The notes under the pieces: model-generated
Databases searched by the model: none
What the model was told of the DNA's origin: nothing
The model's input: only the letters and a program-made list of their open reading frames with translations
DNA from: Ignelater luminosus
Taxonomy: Eukaryota; Arthropoda; Insecta; Coleoptera; Elateridae
Length of the DNA stretch: 64,000 nucleotides
Assembly: GCA_011009095.1 (NCBI GenBank)
Contig: VTPC01003380.1
Span: 96,916 to 160,915, forward strand
Direction: 5' to 3'
Shown here: positions 36,501-46,910 of the stretch, in pieces
Numbering within the stretch: position 1 is the stretch's first letter
How the letters are laid out: every line of letters starts with the position of its first letter
Translations under genes and position numbers: made by a program

Positions 36501-39500
36501 TGAGGTTAAGTTGTGCAATGGTTTTTATTGTGGTACCTGGTGTTTGCACATGAAAGCAGGTTTTCCATATTCCATTGATTTTTCTGCCACTTGTCTAACT
36601 ATAGATATGCCATTTAGAATAGATTGGTTTTTTCTGAATCCCTCTTGTTTCTCCGATATTCCTACTATTAGTTCTAATATTTTTGTTTCATGGCTGAGCT
36701 TAACACGATTATCCCTCTGTAATTTCCGGGTGCCTTTTTATTGCCTCTCTTGAAGATAGAGATGGTGATAATTTTCTTCCACTCATTGAACACATTCCCT
36801 GTTATTATTCAGTATTCTGTTGTACAGTTCTGTAAGTTTTTCTATGAGACTTACTCCGCCATATTTTATAAGCTCTTTCGATGTTTTGTCTAGACCAAGT
36901 ACTTTCCTATTATTTTTTTTATTTTTTGTGCAGCTTTCATCGTTGTTTGGGTTGGTAATTTCTATTGTGTCTGAGAGATCTTCTTCCATATCTTCTTCGG
37001 GTAAGGCGGTAAAATAGCTTGTCCACTTAACCTTGTCAATTTGTTGTGTTTGCGTGTACTCTGTTATATCTAATTTCCTTCTTCTTAGCATACCCCACAA
37101 TTTTATCTGCACGCCGTGTAGGTCGTGTTCCATTTCAGAAGAGAACCTTTTCCAATACGTCGAGACAGACCTTAATCAAGATTTTCAGAAGGTTAGTGAT
37201 GACATTAAGAAAAGATAAAATCTTGGAGTTACTGTAAAGTAAATACAGAAGGCACTCATTACAGCTAATAATGAAAACTGTCTACAAATAGAAAGAAACA
37301 TGACCAGCACAATTGGGTGAAACGAGGATCTCCTTGAAAGAGCGAAAAACAATACGCAATCTGTTCAGTAGGGCAAAAACAGTAAGAAATTCAAAAAAAA
37401 AATTTCTGGAGAGGGCACTGATAGTACTCAACACTTGTGCCAGACTCAAATGAGTACTCTCGAAAGAAAGATTTCCTAGAGGTTACCCTCTGGCTATGGG
37501 CCTGGATTTTATACATATGTCTTGCTAGTCAATAAAGCGACCTCGGTTAAAACTATTTAAATAATCTCATTAATGTATGTGGAACAGGTAAGCAATTTAA
37601 AGCTCAGAGATTTGAGATTAATTTCAAAAAATTCAGTTTGACCACCTGGTAAATTAATTTCTTAGTTCTTACAGAAAGAACGTATCCAAGATGACAAAGT
37701 TTTACAGCTATGACTCGAAGACTTCTTGAAAGCTTTCCAGTATGCCATTCCTATTTCATATTAGACTCAAACGTTAGGCCCAAATACTTAGGAAAGGAAA
37801 CTTTTGTTTTTATAGCTTTCAGAAGATAAATCTAAGTCTTTTGCAATTATAGATGCTTACAAAGACTTTAACTATTTGCGTTGTTTATACGAGGTGGCCG
37901 AGAAAACAGAATGTAATTTACTCCATTCTTTAAATCAAACAACAGATTTTAGTTTGAAAATAAGTAACGGTAGAGGATCAAAGCGCGGTGGCTGCAGTAC
38001 TCTGATGGTTGTGGTACTAGAGACGAAGGCAACTAAGCGATTATTGAATGATGTTGGCTAATAGTACTGAAGGTATTGAGAAGATGAAAACGATAAAACA
38101 TTGAGAGTTGGAGTAGTAACTGAGGTATGTATTCCCACGGCGTAAATGTCCAGTGGAATAGTGCACTGTTGGAGGTTGGGACTGCAGCCAGACTTTCTTT
38201 CCAAGGGATTACTTAATGCTATAAATATTTCTCTTGAAATAAAATAAACGACAGTGAGTACTTACTGAAAATTCGTAGAATCTTAAAATCAAAGACCTAC
38301 GTCAGCATCAAACGGGCTTGCTCTAATTTATGAATGTTTGATAAGAATTTCATTCTGTAAGTTAATTTCTTTCTCATGTACTACTTACTAATATAGTAAT
38401 AATAAGACATACGATATAAGTTCGTTGTTTTCTAATTATATCCCTACATACTTCTCGCTATATTTTAGTCATGCGATAACTATAAATGTTTGCATTCTTT
38501 TCATTTGCTATTTTAGAAACCGCAATGGGAATTACCGATGTAAAATTTAAAATAAAAATAGAAAATGCTTGAAACGTTAAGGAATTTGTAACATCCGTTC
38601 TATAGCCGACTATTCTTTAAAATTAAAGTTTAATTATAAGATTATACAGTCTGGTCCGTTTTAAATGACATAAATTGAAGCTGCTGTGATTAGTATGCGC
38701 AACAGCTTCAATCTCGAAGTTTGTAGTAGTTTATTTATCTATTAGCGGTGATTACATGTATTTTCCTTGTTAAAGTCCTACCAAATATTTAGGAAAAAGC
38801 TCAATTTCGAGAAAATTGTCAATTAGATACTTCGTAAACCTGGAAAATACGTGGACGTCTATATTTGCAAAATACAATGAATATTGAAATTTTGTAGGCT
38901 TTAAAAGACTTTCATACTTTAGTCACCTTTTGAGTAAAAGATTTCTTTGAAATACATTACAATTTTCAAGCAGTCGCTTATTACTTCTTTGTCTTTTCAA
39001 ATGGTATAATAAGGTGAGAAACAAAAAACAACATCAAGTGGTTATTGTTCAATGTTGAATGTTACTATCCTATTCCTCATCTCCTCTTAATTTCCAAAGG
39101 AAAGAAACGAAAGAATTTAAAACTGATGACTTGCAAGACCATGATTGTGATTCTTGTAGTCCAATCTAACGAGTAGGTTCATACAACGTTTTTAAACATT
39201 TCTGTGCCTATGCACTAATGTGATCTGGTGTGTAAACCGCTTTGTTTGTTCGTATTAGGAGTTGTAGAATTTAGAAAAACGTTTCAACAAAACGAGACTT
39301 GATAGGAATAAAATTTCCTTAATTTTGTCAATAACGAACGCGACCCTGGAAGTAACTTAGACTATTGGAGACATGAGAGTATTATCACAAGCAAACAGAC
39401 TTAGAAAAAGAAAATTTTTAAAAACAAGAACGCAACGGGCTGACAAATTAAATAACCCTCGGAACAAGGCCTAATTAAGTGAAATAAAATTTTCTAAAAA

Positions 39501-41501
39501 GAGCTAAAAGTCTAGAAAAGTGCTTGCTACCGGAAATTAAGTTTTTAAGGACTTTATCGAATCATAATTAGACTTACAAGAAAAATTAAATAGCAACGAA
39601 ACAGGAAAAATTAGAATTAATTAGATGAAAAATATAGTGATTCCTAGCTTATTGGAAGAAAAAAGATAACCAGCAGCAAACACTGAGAATAAACCAGAAA
39701 GGCATTTATACTTTTCTGAGGACTTTTCAATCTGATTTACTACCTGCTTTCCTATGTCTAGGTTGTTTTATTGTTCAGGGACGTTTAAAACCAATAATAT
39801 TCTTCTTAAACGTAACTGTTTCATTAAGTCTCTGATGAATAAAGGAGAGAAATCTGCTATTGGGGTCGGGGAATCTTTATCCGTAAATAGGGTTAGCTGT
39901 AATTGTGCGTTACCACCATTTGCATGCCCATAAATAAAGTGCATGTCTGTCATGTACCAATTTGAGTAAATTTGAGTACTTTACAAAACTGCTTACTTTT
40001 ATAAAATTGCATAATCAACAACGTAGATTTAAAAAAAGATCAAATAGATAGATATGTCACGCTTTTATGAAAGATAAAGATAGTTGTAAAACGAAAAAGT
40101 CAATCATCATTCCAGGATTGCATACAGGCAAAAAATGACATTACTTTTAAATAAATTATTAATGTTTTTATCACGCAAATTATCTTTCTATAATCTGATC
40201 TTAAAGCTTAGTGACAGAAGATATATTTACTTAAATGAATTTAAAAAAACAATTTTTAATTAAAGTTGTCAACTTATGTTTCGACCCTGGAATAGTGTCC
40301 AAGATTCCAATCTCTATTTATCACAGATTTATCTGAAAGATATGAATGACTTACCACCCCAAAAATAACTTTGTTTGTGACCTAACATCCACATCAATTT
40401 GCATTTTAATTGAACGGCTATCTGGCTACAGGCAGGTGCGTATTTTAATAGAACTCCTTTCAAGAATTTCAAGATGTCATCAGGATTTGAAGTTTCGAAA
40501 CCACTGAAACGATTTCCTAACATGGTCATTATCATACAGGCCTTTTCTGTTTCCATTATTTTATTACATTGAATGCACTTCCAGATTATCTTTAGATTTT
40601 TTATAAATATAGGTAAAGCATATCCTTGGCATTTTAAACAGTTAATAGCCCCCAAATACGTGTTATTTTCTGTTGGATCTTGACACCGAAGACAAGAGCA
40701 AATGAAATGTTTTGTTCTGAATAAATAGGGACGTCTTATGTAGTTGCCCCAAAACGTCATTGTGTAACAGTGAAATATTTCTTGATCTTTTGGAATAAAT
40801 TTGGTAGCTTTTACAATCATGTTTTGTTTTGAATCAAAATAATGAGTCGTGTTAGGAATGCACATGTGATTCATTAAGCTGCTTAAGGGATAAATTCCTC
40901 TCAAACTTGATGTTGACGTTTCTTCGGTTTCGCCAACTACAATCTCAAATGCGTTTGTATCTAAAACTGAACAGATTAAATTTAAAAGATTCTCTTCTTC
41001 TCCATTAATTGTTAGTTTTATTTTTTCTTTAATTATAGAAACTTCCGGTCTCTGCTGGAGACCATCATGAGATTTCAAACATTTTAATAAATTCATTTGG
41101 GAATTATCCAAAAGAAGTCCTCGAATCGGTGTTAAACATTTGAGAATATCTTTGTGTATTGTTTGTTCATCTTTCCATTGATTTATTAATCGACATTCAT
41201 TTTGATGTGTTCTAGTATTTTCACAATTTTTAGAACATAATCTAATCCCACAATTTCTTGAACAAAAATTTAAGTTTCTCTTTTCATAACAAATAATGCA
41301 AATTTCTTCACTTACATTATTTAGTCTTGGCCCAATCAATAGGGGGCTATCTCTAAATACTATTTCACCACATTTAATATCACGATTTGCAAAAAGACCT
41401 CTTCCATTAAGATCTGAACATTTTATAACCCAAGGTGTGTTCTTCTCAAATAAATTTTTTGATTTTAAATGTTCATTTAGTAATTCACTTAGGTTTTCCA
41501 T
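30436..41501 (-). CDS. SET/MYND-domain protein (arthropod SmydA type), proximal isoform
   Basis: A predicted SET-domain lysine methyltransferase-family protein with an embedded MYND zinc finger, the arthropod group that includes Drosophila msta. The joined exons 40355-41501, 30822-31012 and 30436-30582 encode 494 residues, about the usual family length. Visible in order: SET start GRGLF (33-37); MYND with C68, C71, C80, C84, C89, C93, H99, C103; the SET core NHMCIPN (211-217) and Tyr246; the post-SET cysteines CSCLRC; then an alpha-helical C-terminal tail (DLSEELLNEKETICRELLEL, RGLISYELYCCLRERQRR, PPEIKF). The Ser of the canonical AdoMet-binding NHSC motif is Met here. The 9.3 kb intron holds two LINEs and a MITE. 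The exon join is supported by phase (G + AT = Asp) and by family alignment but not by transcripts. Confidence 0.88.
30822..31012 (-). CDS. SET/MYND shared exon 2 (C-terminal helices)
   Basis: Acceptor ...ctgttatttttccag precedes 31012; donor gtaagt begins at 30821. It translates as (D)LSEELLNEKETICRELLELL, EKLEAGKNKMRGLISYELYC, CLRERQRRLKLQEVDTV, the C-terminal TPR-like segment of SMYD proteins (L-C-R-E-L-L...RG...YEL). The incoming phase fits the donors of both large MYND-SET exons. Confidence 0.85.
31675..31865. mobile_element. MITE candidate with imperfect terminal inverted repeats
   Basis: The left end taagctgggaacagacttgag pairs with the right end ctcaagtctgtaggcggcttta. Internal motifs (gcgaacagttttcacg / cgtgaacgaacagc) are also inverted. 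Length about 190 bp, inside the large SET/MYND intron. No clear target duplication was seen. Confidence 0.6.
32330..35060 (+). mobile_element. LINE copy: APE endonuclease plus reverse transcriptase, degraded
   Basis: Endonuclease part: ISHGQELILEMNRNKVDIYA and ISETKKNGKGNIQYNNY; then VGAYAPDIAKAKEERENFF, FIMGNLNSRIRNNV and FNENTLNDNGEMLL. RT linker: MKSDLYGGQQKIWAMLRARK; RT: STGIRQGDSLSLTFFNIIMD, NDASKEFNIKISTEK-like block after the active site; C-terminus: LRSVSKVTLPGRRKNENTRD and VVKWTSSRRRHWRDHVNR. This is the insect family often mis-annotated as craniofacial development protein 2-like. Clade not certain (RTE/Jockey-like). Multiple stops and frameshifts; nearly full length but dead. It lies antisense in the SET/MYND intron. 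Confidence 0.85.
35147..35217. repeat. Short imperfect palindrome
   Basis: Arms aaattataattataatacgcactagtg and atgcactagtgcagattattataattt are inverted repeats around a 17-base centre, with CACTAGTG palindromic in itself. It sits between the two LINE copies and may be a small foldback element. Confidence 0.5.
35620..37135 (-). mobile_element. Second copy of the same LINE family, 5' truncated, opposite strand
   Basis: The minus strand encodes MEHDLHGVQIKLWGMLRRRK (linker), VNTFLSGGK-type degraded RT, GIRQGDSLSLLLFNNIMDQI (RT palm) and IFGYTLRDRRRNIDIR near the C-terminus. It matches the plus copy at 32.3-35.1 kb block for block but starts only in the RT linker. The two copies are tail to tail. 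Confidence 0.8.
37136..37450 (+). mobile_element. LINE fragment, second family
   Basis: ENLFQYVETDLNQDFQKVSD, DIKKR and after a shift IQKALITANNENCLQIERN, with stops. Same family as 21345-21600. It begins exactly where the preceding LINE copy ends, suggesting that LINE inserted into it. Confidence 0.6.
37451..39760. other. SET/MYND intron, unassigned
   Basis: No recognisable coding or RNA gene; AT-rich with short chance frames only. Confidence 0.4.
39768..39953 (-). pseudogene. HTH (DUF4817-type) transposase N-terminal fragment
   Basis: The minus strand reads MTDMHFIYGHANGGNAQLQL, recalling the insect DUF4817 pattern (Y)xDMHxIYGEAxGNAxxAxRLY. Only the first part of the domain is recognisable. 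It could be the N-terminal end of the same transposase family as the fragment at 19120-19500. Confidence 0.45.
40355..41501 (-). CDS. SET/MYND proximal large exon
   Basis: ATG at 41499-41501; donor gtaagt starts at 40354. It encodes the first 382 residues (MENLSELLNE...KQSYFWG) and one base of the next codon. It is similar along its full length to the exon at 51004-52160; by hand count 38 of the first 60 residues are identical. Without splicing the frame would end 12 codons later. Confidence 0.9.
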
Positions 41502-43035
41502 CTTTATGATAATATCACTACTATTTTAAATTAAGCTTATCTGCGAGGTGATCGCTGTTTATTAATAAACATTAAGATATTTTTAATTAATTGTTTATTT
41601 TATTTTTTATTAAATTACAAAAAGCACTTGATTAGTACACCACGTAACAGTTGTCACTCACAAGTAGATAAAATTTCCTTCAGATCACCTTAAATATTTT
41701 AGATGCCCCGTGACGAAACAACATGCAGAAGCTGTTTATAAAAATTGAATAGTTATGAAAATTTTTTAGCGTTGTGTTTGTACCTTACGGGCGAGTTAAC
41801 TTCTTGTGAAAAATAAGATGAAAAGTATAAATATTTATGAGAATTCTAATTCATTTATAAAAAATGTTGATAGTCAAAGCGTTTGTTTGTTTGTAATAAG
41901 AAAGATCTGGATTGGTTTAAGCTTATGGTGCTGTATTTTTAGAAAGTAATACCAAATGGAATTATTACCTAGAAGAATTTCCATGGCTAATCTAGAAATC
42001 TCTTGATTTTTTATTATTTTAATTAATATTGTTTGATAAATTAAAAGATTTTTAAATCCGGTTCTGTCTTTATATTTTTATAAAATAATTTTAAATTTTA
42101 ATACTCAACTGTAGAAATAAATAATATGTGGGAGGCATTTTTATTAGATTATGTACTATATGCAGATGTTGGACACTAAGCTTTTGAAAATTTCTGACCT
42201 TTAATAATTCATATTTTTATATTTTTATAACGTAATAAAGTCACAACCTCTAAATTATGATTATCCTGAGCAAGCTACAAAATATCAAAAATTTTTTAAA
42301 TAAAAAAATATTTAAACAGTTCTATAAACTAATTTAACAGTAATTATAAAAATAAGAATTACATCTCGTTACACCACTGTTATTGGGAAAGTTGTTGAAA
42401 CATTTCTTACATGTTTTTTTTGTAACTGCATCTTTTATTTTCTAAATTTATTTGTTTTCGAGGCAAATTTTGTCGTTTTCTGAGCATTGAACTGCTCACC
42501 CTGAATTATTAATAGATGAAAAACAAACCGTTGAAAATTACTGTATTGTGTATTACAACAATATACTTATTGTCAGTGGCGTACTTTCAATGAATTTTTC
42601 TTACAATTATTATTGTTTACGTTGGATTAAATTAGTAAAGATGAACATGCATATATACATAATTCCTACAAAAAGATAATTGAAATAGAAAAAAAACTAT
42701 AAATAACTACTTAATGGTATCTGCAGTGACGCCGTTCTGCATAAACCAAACAACTAAAACGGTGATTAATTAATTTCGCTTCATGACAGACTTGAATAGG
42801 CCCTAAGACGTCAAGCATTTTACAACAGCGAAATGCTTGAATTCTATAAGTTTCAATTGCAGTAGCACTGTCAGAGCTAGTTATAAGTTTGCAAATGGTA
42901 ATGCAAAGTTTTCCGGCTAAGTGGATATCACTGATGTGGATTTAATTTCCACGCACTGTCGACATCCATCTTCATCGTTCTGTGAATGTTAGCACAGTAA
43001 CTGTAAAATTATAATTTTAAATGTCAAAGCGAAGC
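41502..43035. other. AT-rich DNA between the two MYND-SET exons (upper part)
   Basis: No gene recognised. The 60 bases directly above the proximal ATG have no clear TATA-plus-Inr pair, only a TTTAAAA-like motif at poor spacing. Confidence 0.4.
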
Positions 43036-43039
43036 CCGG

Positions 43040-43770
43040 CCCGATTTTGCATTTAGCTATTATATAAATGGCTGATCAAGTCCAACCTTGGACCACCACA
43101 GGTGGCCTTTTGGAAGATACAGACTAACTCGTGTTTATAATTAGCTCATTGAGAATACTAATAAAAGGCAGAGCCCAATCCCTGTTCATATTTAACATTC
43201 TTTAAGAAGGTAAAAAATTCGACGGACGGCGAAGGTGCCTCTATGAAAGTTTAGCCCAATTCGTCTTTGTATTTAGATTTCTGTAGAAAGTCAGTAGGAG
43301 AAGCCATCGTAAGTCCCACCCGTCTTTGTATTTAGCTCTTCCAGAAGATTGATAGAGCTTAAGCCCTACCTTGTACCATCATAGGACCGACTGTGTATAT
43401 AGTCAGCTCTTTGAGAAAATTGACGGAAGGCGGGGCCCGACCAATGTTCGTATTTATCACTCTTAATACTCAAGCAGGTCATTGGAGAACAAACGTGGCC
43501 TGTATGACAGCTTAGCCTGATCCGTGTACGTATTTAGATTTTTTAGAAAAGTCATTGGAGAGAGAAACCAGATTTTGGAATGTAATGGCAAGACGCAACG
43601 CGTTTTTTTTTTACTTAGATGGTTTTACATGTTCGTAATTAACTTACTCGTAAGGTTAATGGAGGACACAACCGGCCCCGTGTTCGTATCTCAAAAGTCT
43701 TAGGAGTTGAGATGGTAAACGCACGACGAACCCAACTCGATCCGTGTTTGTATTTAGCTCTTTAATGTAA
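43040..43770 (+). repeat. 'atttagctctt..agaag' minisatellite family, locus 2
   Basis: About seven diverged units carry cgtctttgtatttagct, ctttgagaaaattgacggaagg, cggggcccgacc and gaccaccacaggtggcctttt at roughly 80-110 bp spacing. Confidence 0.7.
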
Positions 43771-43799
43771 ATCTCTTCGAGTTTAATCATCGGTTCTCT

Positions 43800-44260
43800 T
43801 AACATGGTACCCTGTTGTTTTGCCAGAAAGTACCTTTAGTTTGACATTTTTGCCCTCTTCTACAGCTCAATTAGCTGATGTTTCTGATTCCACCATTGAA
43901 TATTTTTTTAAAAGTATCAGTAGGTCATCGGTGTTTGCTGTGCTATCGAGAACTTCTCGTTTGCCGGAAATCTGTAATAATACTTCTTGCCCAATAAAGA
44001 TTACGCCGCTTATGAAGGCTTTGGTTAGATGTTTAGATATTTTCTTACCAGGACATTTGATGTTTGATGTTTTACTCTTGAAAATCGTGATCACATATTT
44101 GGTATTCCTGTTGTTTACCATACTCAACGGCGTCTTCTACTTATATGTCTTTCCTTGGTTTGAAATCGTTTACATAGAAGCTTAAAAGATCAATAGATCT
44201 ATAGAAGTTTCGTTGAGTTGAGTCTTTCTCTCTCCTGTCTGCTTCTACGTTATAGAGACC
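43800..44260. other. Unassigned open region
   Basis: Open frames overlap on both strands (plus 43820-44185; minus 43867-44127). No family recognised. Its position next to a LINE RT fragment suggests retroelement debris. Confidence 0.3.
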
Positions 44261-44279
44261 TTCCCTTCAATTAACCACT

Positions 44280-44410
44280 AGTTGTAAAGATCACATTGGT
44301 CATTTAGGGCCTGCACTACTACTTCGATTTGAATGCCGTTGTGTCCAAGCGTTTTCTATTTTCATAATACCTTTATCATTTCGCTCACTTCATCTTATGT
44401 GAAAAGGGGC
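44280..44410 (-). mobile_element. LINE reverse-transcriptase N-terminal scrap
   Basis: The minus strand gives, across a shift, EVSEMIK-like text, then KTLGHNGIQIEVVVQALND, corresponding to the RT opening block MKNxKAPGxDGIxxEVxKAL. Very short. Confidence 0.5.
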
Positions 44411-44559
44411 ATTTTTTGTTTTGAAATATAATTTTGTAGCATTTCTGCCCTTTTTGTGGTATGTTTTCGTTCTCTTCTTCAAAATTATCAAACGGTAGCA
44501 CTCGCCAGGTGGTAATCATCGTCCCATTTTCTTTCTAGGGAGGACTTGACGTGGGATCA

Positions 44560-45640
44560 GGACCGGCGCAAGGATGCGCAAATGAGGCAACTTGCGTTAA
44601 CAGAATCACCCTGTTTACAATACGGCGTCGTAATAAATTCTGACTTTGGCACCAAATATTCTATCGCTAAGTGTAATAGACCACTGTAGATTGTTTGATG
44701 GAGAGCAAATCCAAGCTTTTGACCAGATTAGTTTTATAAGAATGTTTAGAAAGTAAGATCAACAAAGCCACCAGAAAAATGAACAGAAGGATAAAGGCCG
44801 CAGAATACAAAAGGCAATTGCAGTTAGTTAAGATAATGGTCTGATGAAGAGCAAAAAGGCTTGAACCTCAACTAGATTAGTTTCATCAAAGAAATTTAAA
44901 TCAAGACAACCGACCAAGCTGCATGTCAGTGGAGGAGTCGTGACACTAAGCATGCCCAAAAACTAACTTACTTGGGTAGGCTAGTAGCTCACTAAGGTGA
45001 CTTGGTAGAATACAAAGTTTAAACACAACCATATTCGTTTTCTCAAAGAAATGTAAACGAAGAGAACCGACGAAGCCGCATGGAGTTGGAGGAGAAGACC
45101 AAACGGACAAAGTATACTCACAAAGTAACTTATCCGGTTACGCTAGTGACTCAATGCAGGTAGTCTGGTAGATAAGAAAATTCTAGTCCCCTATAAATAA
45201 ATTTTTTCTAGGAATGTAAAATGTTACGAAACCCGTCCCGAGGTCACGCAATACATCTCCATTAATGTAAAGTTTAATCTTATAACCAGATTAGCTTTTT
45301 CAAGCTAAAAGGGGAGTGCAAGAAGAGCGCAGAATGCACAATGCATCATTAGTCGGTTTAGCTTTAGATCTAGTAAGGTTTTTATCAGAAATGTCGAGAA
45401 AGTGCGAAGAAGTCTGATCAATGGAGAACAAAACCTGTACAACCTATACCCTACAAAAAGGTGCCAATTCTGATTGGCTAAGCTACCTGCGGTTTTCAAG
45501 TCCAAACCAGATTGGTTTTCCCAAAGATGTAAAAAAAACAGAGACGATGCAGCGAAGCTGTAAGCAAACTAACTGCTGCGCCTTGGCCAATAAGACAACT
45601 GAGACTGACATACACAATCCTGTGTACCACTTTCAGGCAC
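44560..45640 (+). repeat. Tandem repeat, unit roughly 180-200 bp
   Basis: Recurring phrases: cagattagttttnncaaagaaatntaaa, gaccgacnaagcngcatg, cactaaggtgacttggtagaata and ggagannanaaccaa, about five diverged units. No coding content. Confidence 0.6.
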
Positions 45641-46446
45641 CTTAAGGAATTCTGCCATAGGCGTCAAATACCCTCGTGATGTTCTTGACATGTTTGTGTA
45701 CATTTTCCCAGGTGATACGAAAGCGGAAAAACGGAACTTCAGCCTTTTAAATCTTTCCCAGTGAGTTTGTTTTCAAATTGAAACACTTTTTGGTGATATT
45801 TGGTTGTTGATCTCGATCACTTATTTGCTTTGTTATTTGGAAGAGTATGAGATTGTGATTGCTTGGTTCAACCTTTCATTTCTGCATTTTATTTATGACA
45901 TTCTGTTAACCAAAGTAACATTGATATTATTTTGTGAATGTGTCAGCACTATGCGGATGCATATGAGGTAGGGCCATTGTTATGCACAGGCGGAGCAGGT
46001 GCTTTTAAGATCCCATTTGTAACCAAACTACTATACTTACAGCAAAAATGGATAATCTATTTGACAGAAAAAGGTATGCTCTATCGTTTTTGTCAGAGCA
46101 GACTTTTTTGTATCTTAAACCGTTAAAGAGATATTAAAGAAAAACTAACCTTAATATCTTTTTTCAACATTTGTTTTAACATGGCAACTTGATTATTGAC
46201 AGCAGCCAATTTATTTGATGAGAGAAAGCTTATCGGTAATTTCTAGAATCAACTAAAGAAAATTGAGCTGTGTAATGAGTGAACTAACACCAAAGTTGGT
46301 GACAGTAGTAGGGAATTTTGTCAACCACACCAGAATGCTACGACATGAATTTTTGTAGCCCCAAAGGCATAATGCAGAATAAGATTCTGAAATCAGATTT
46401 TCTGGCGCTATTAATGCCCACGCAACTACTTTACCTTCTGTTCTAA

Positions 46447-46905
46447 AGGCCTGCACATCTGGTCAACTGGGCTGTTCGAGGCTATCGGGTCGTTTGAGCT
46501 TCTAGGACCTATCGGGCCGTTTGAGCCGCTCGCACCTGTTGGGCCTATCGAGCTTCTCAGGACATTCATACCTCTCAGGCTTATCAGACCTTTCGAGCTT
46601 AGGGTCGATTGGGGCTGTTATTTCTGTACTGATCCAAAGCAGACGATTTTCGTACTGCACCGGGCCAAAAACTTCTGACTCGGGTGGACGTTTATTTTCG
46701 TACTAAACAGCAGTGGAGGATTGTCGTACTGTATCGGGCCGAGATGTTTTCCGTACTAGGTTGGACAGGAGCAATACCCACACTAACCAGAATAAGCATT
46801 ATTTTCACACTAAACCGAGAAGGAAGATTTTCGTACCCGTACGGAGCGGGTTTTTGGGTTTGGGCTTATCGGGTCGCTCGGGTTCATCGGGTCGTATACA
46901 TACAT
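46447..46905 (+). repeat. GC-rich dispersed repeat, copy 2
   Basis: Same order of motifs as 8053-8446: aggcctgca, tcgggccgtttgag, gacctgt..gggcctatcgag, ggctgttatttctgtactgatcc, cgtttattttcgtactaaac. Open frames here (for example 46521-46706) are low-complexity translations of the repeat, not genes. Confidence 0.7.
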
Positions 46906-46910
46906 TTACA

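Noticed and set aside
40260..40350. Possible continuation of the proximal SET/MYND exon after a 22-bp intron (acceptor ctttcag, reading DKSVINRDWNLGHYS)
   Set aside because: A 22-bp intron is too short, and the peptide does not match the family, whereas the exon at 30822-31012 fits by phase and homology.
43820..44185. 121-codon hydrophobic-ended plus-strand ORF
   Set aside because: Overlapped by an antisense frame and next to a LINE RT scrap on the minus strand; hydrophobicity comes from T-rich sequence.
46145..46240. Minus-strand stretch reading LSSNKLAAVNNQVAMLKQML with a GT after AAG
   Set aside because: It looks coding-like, but the upstream acceptor is poor and no neighbouring exon or family was recognised.
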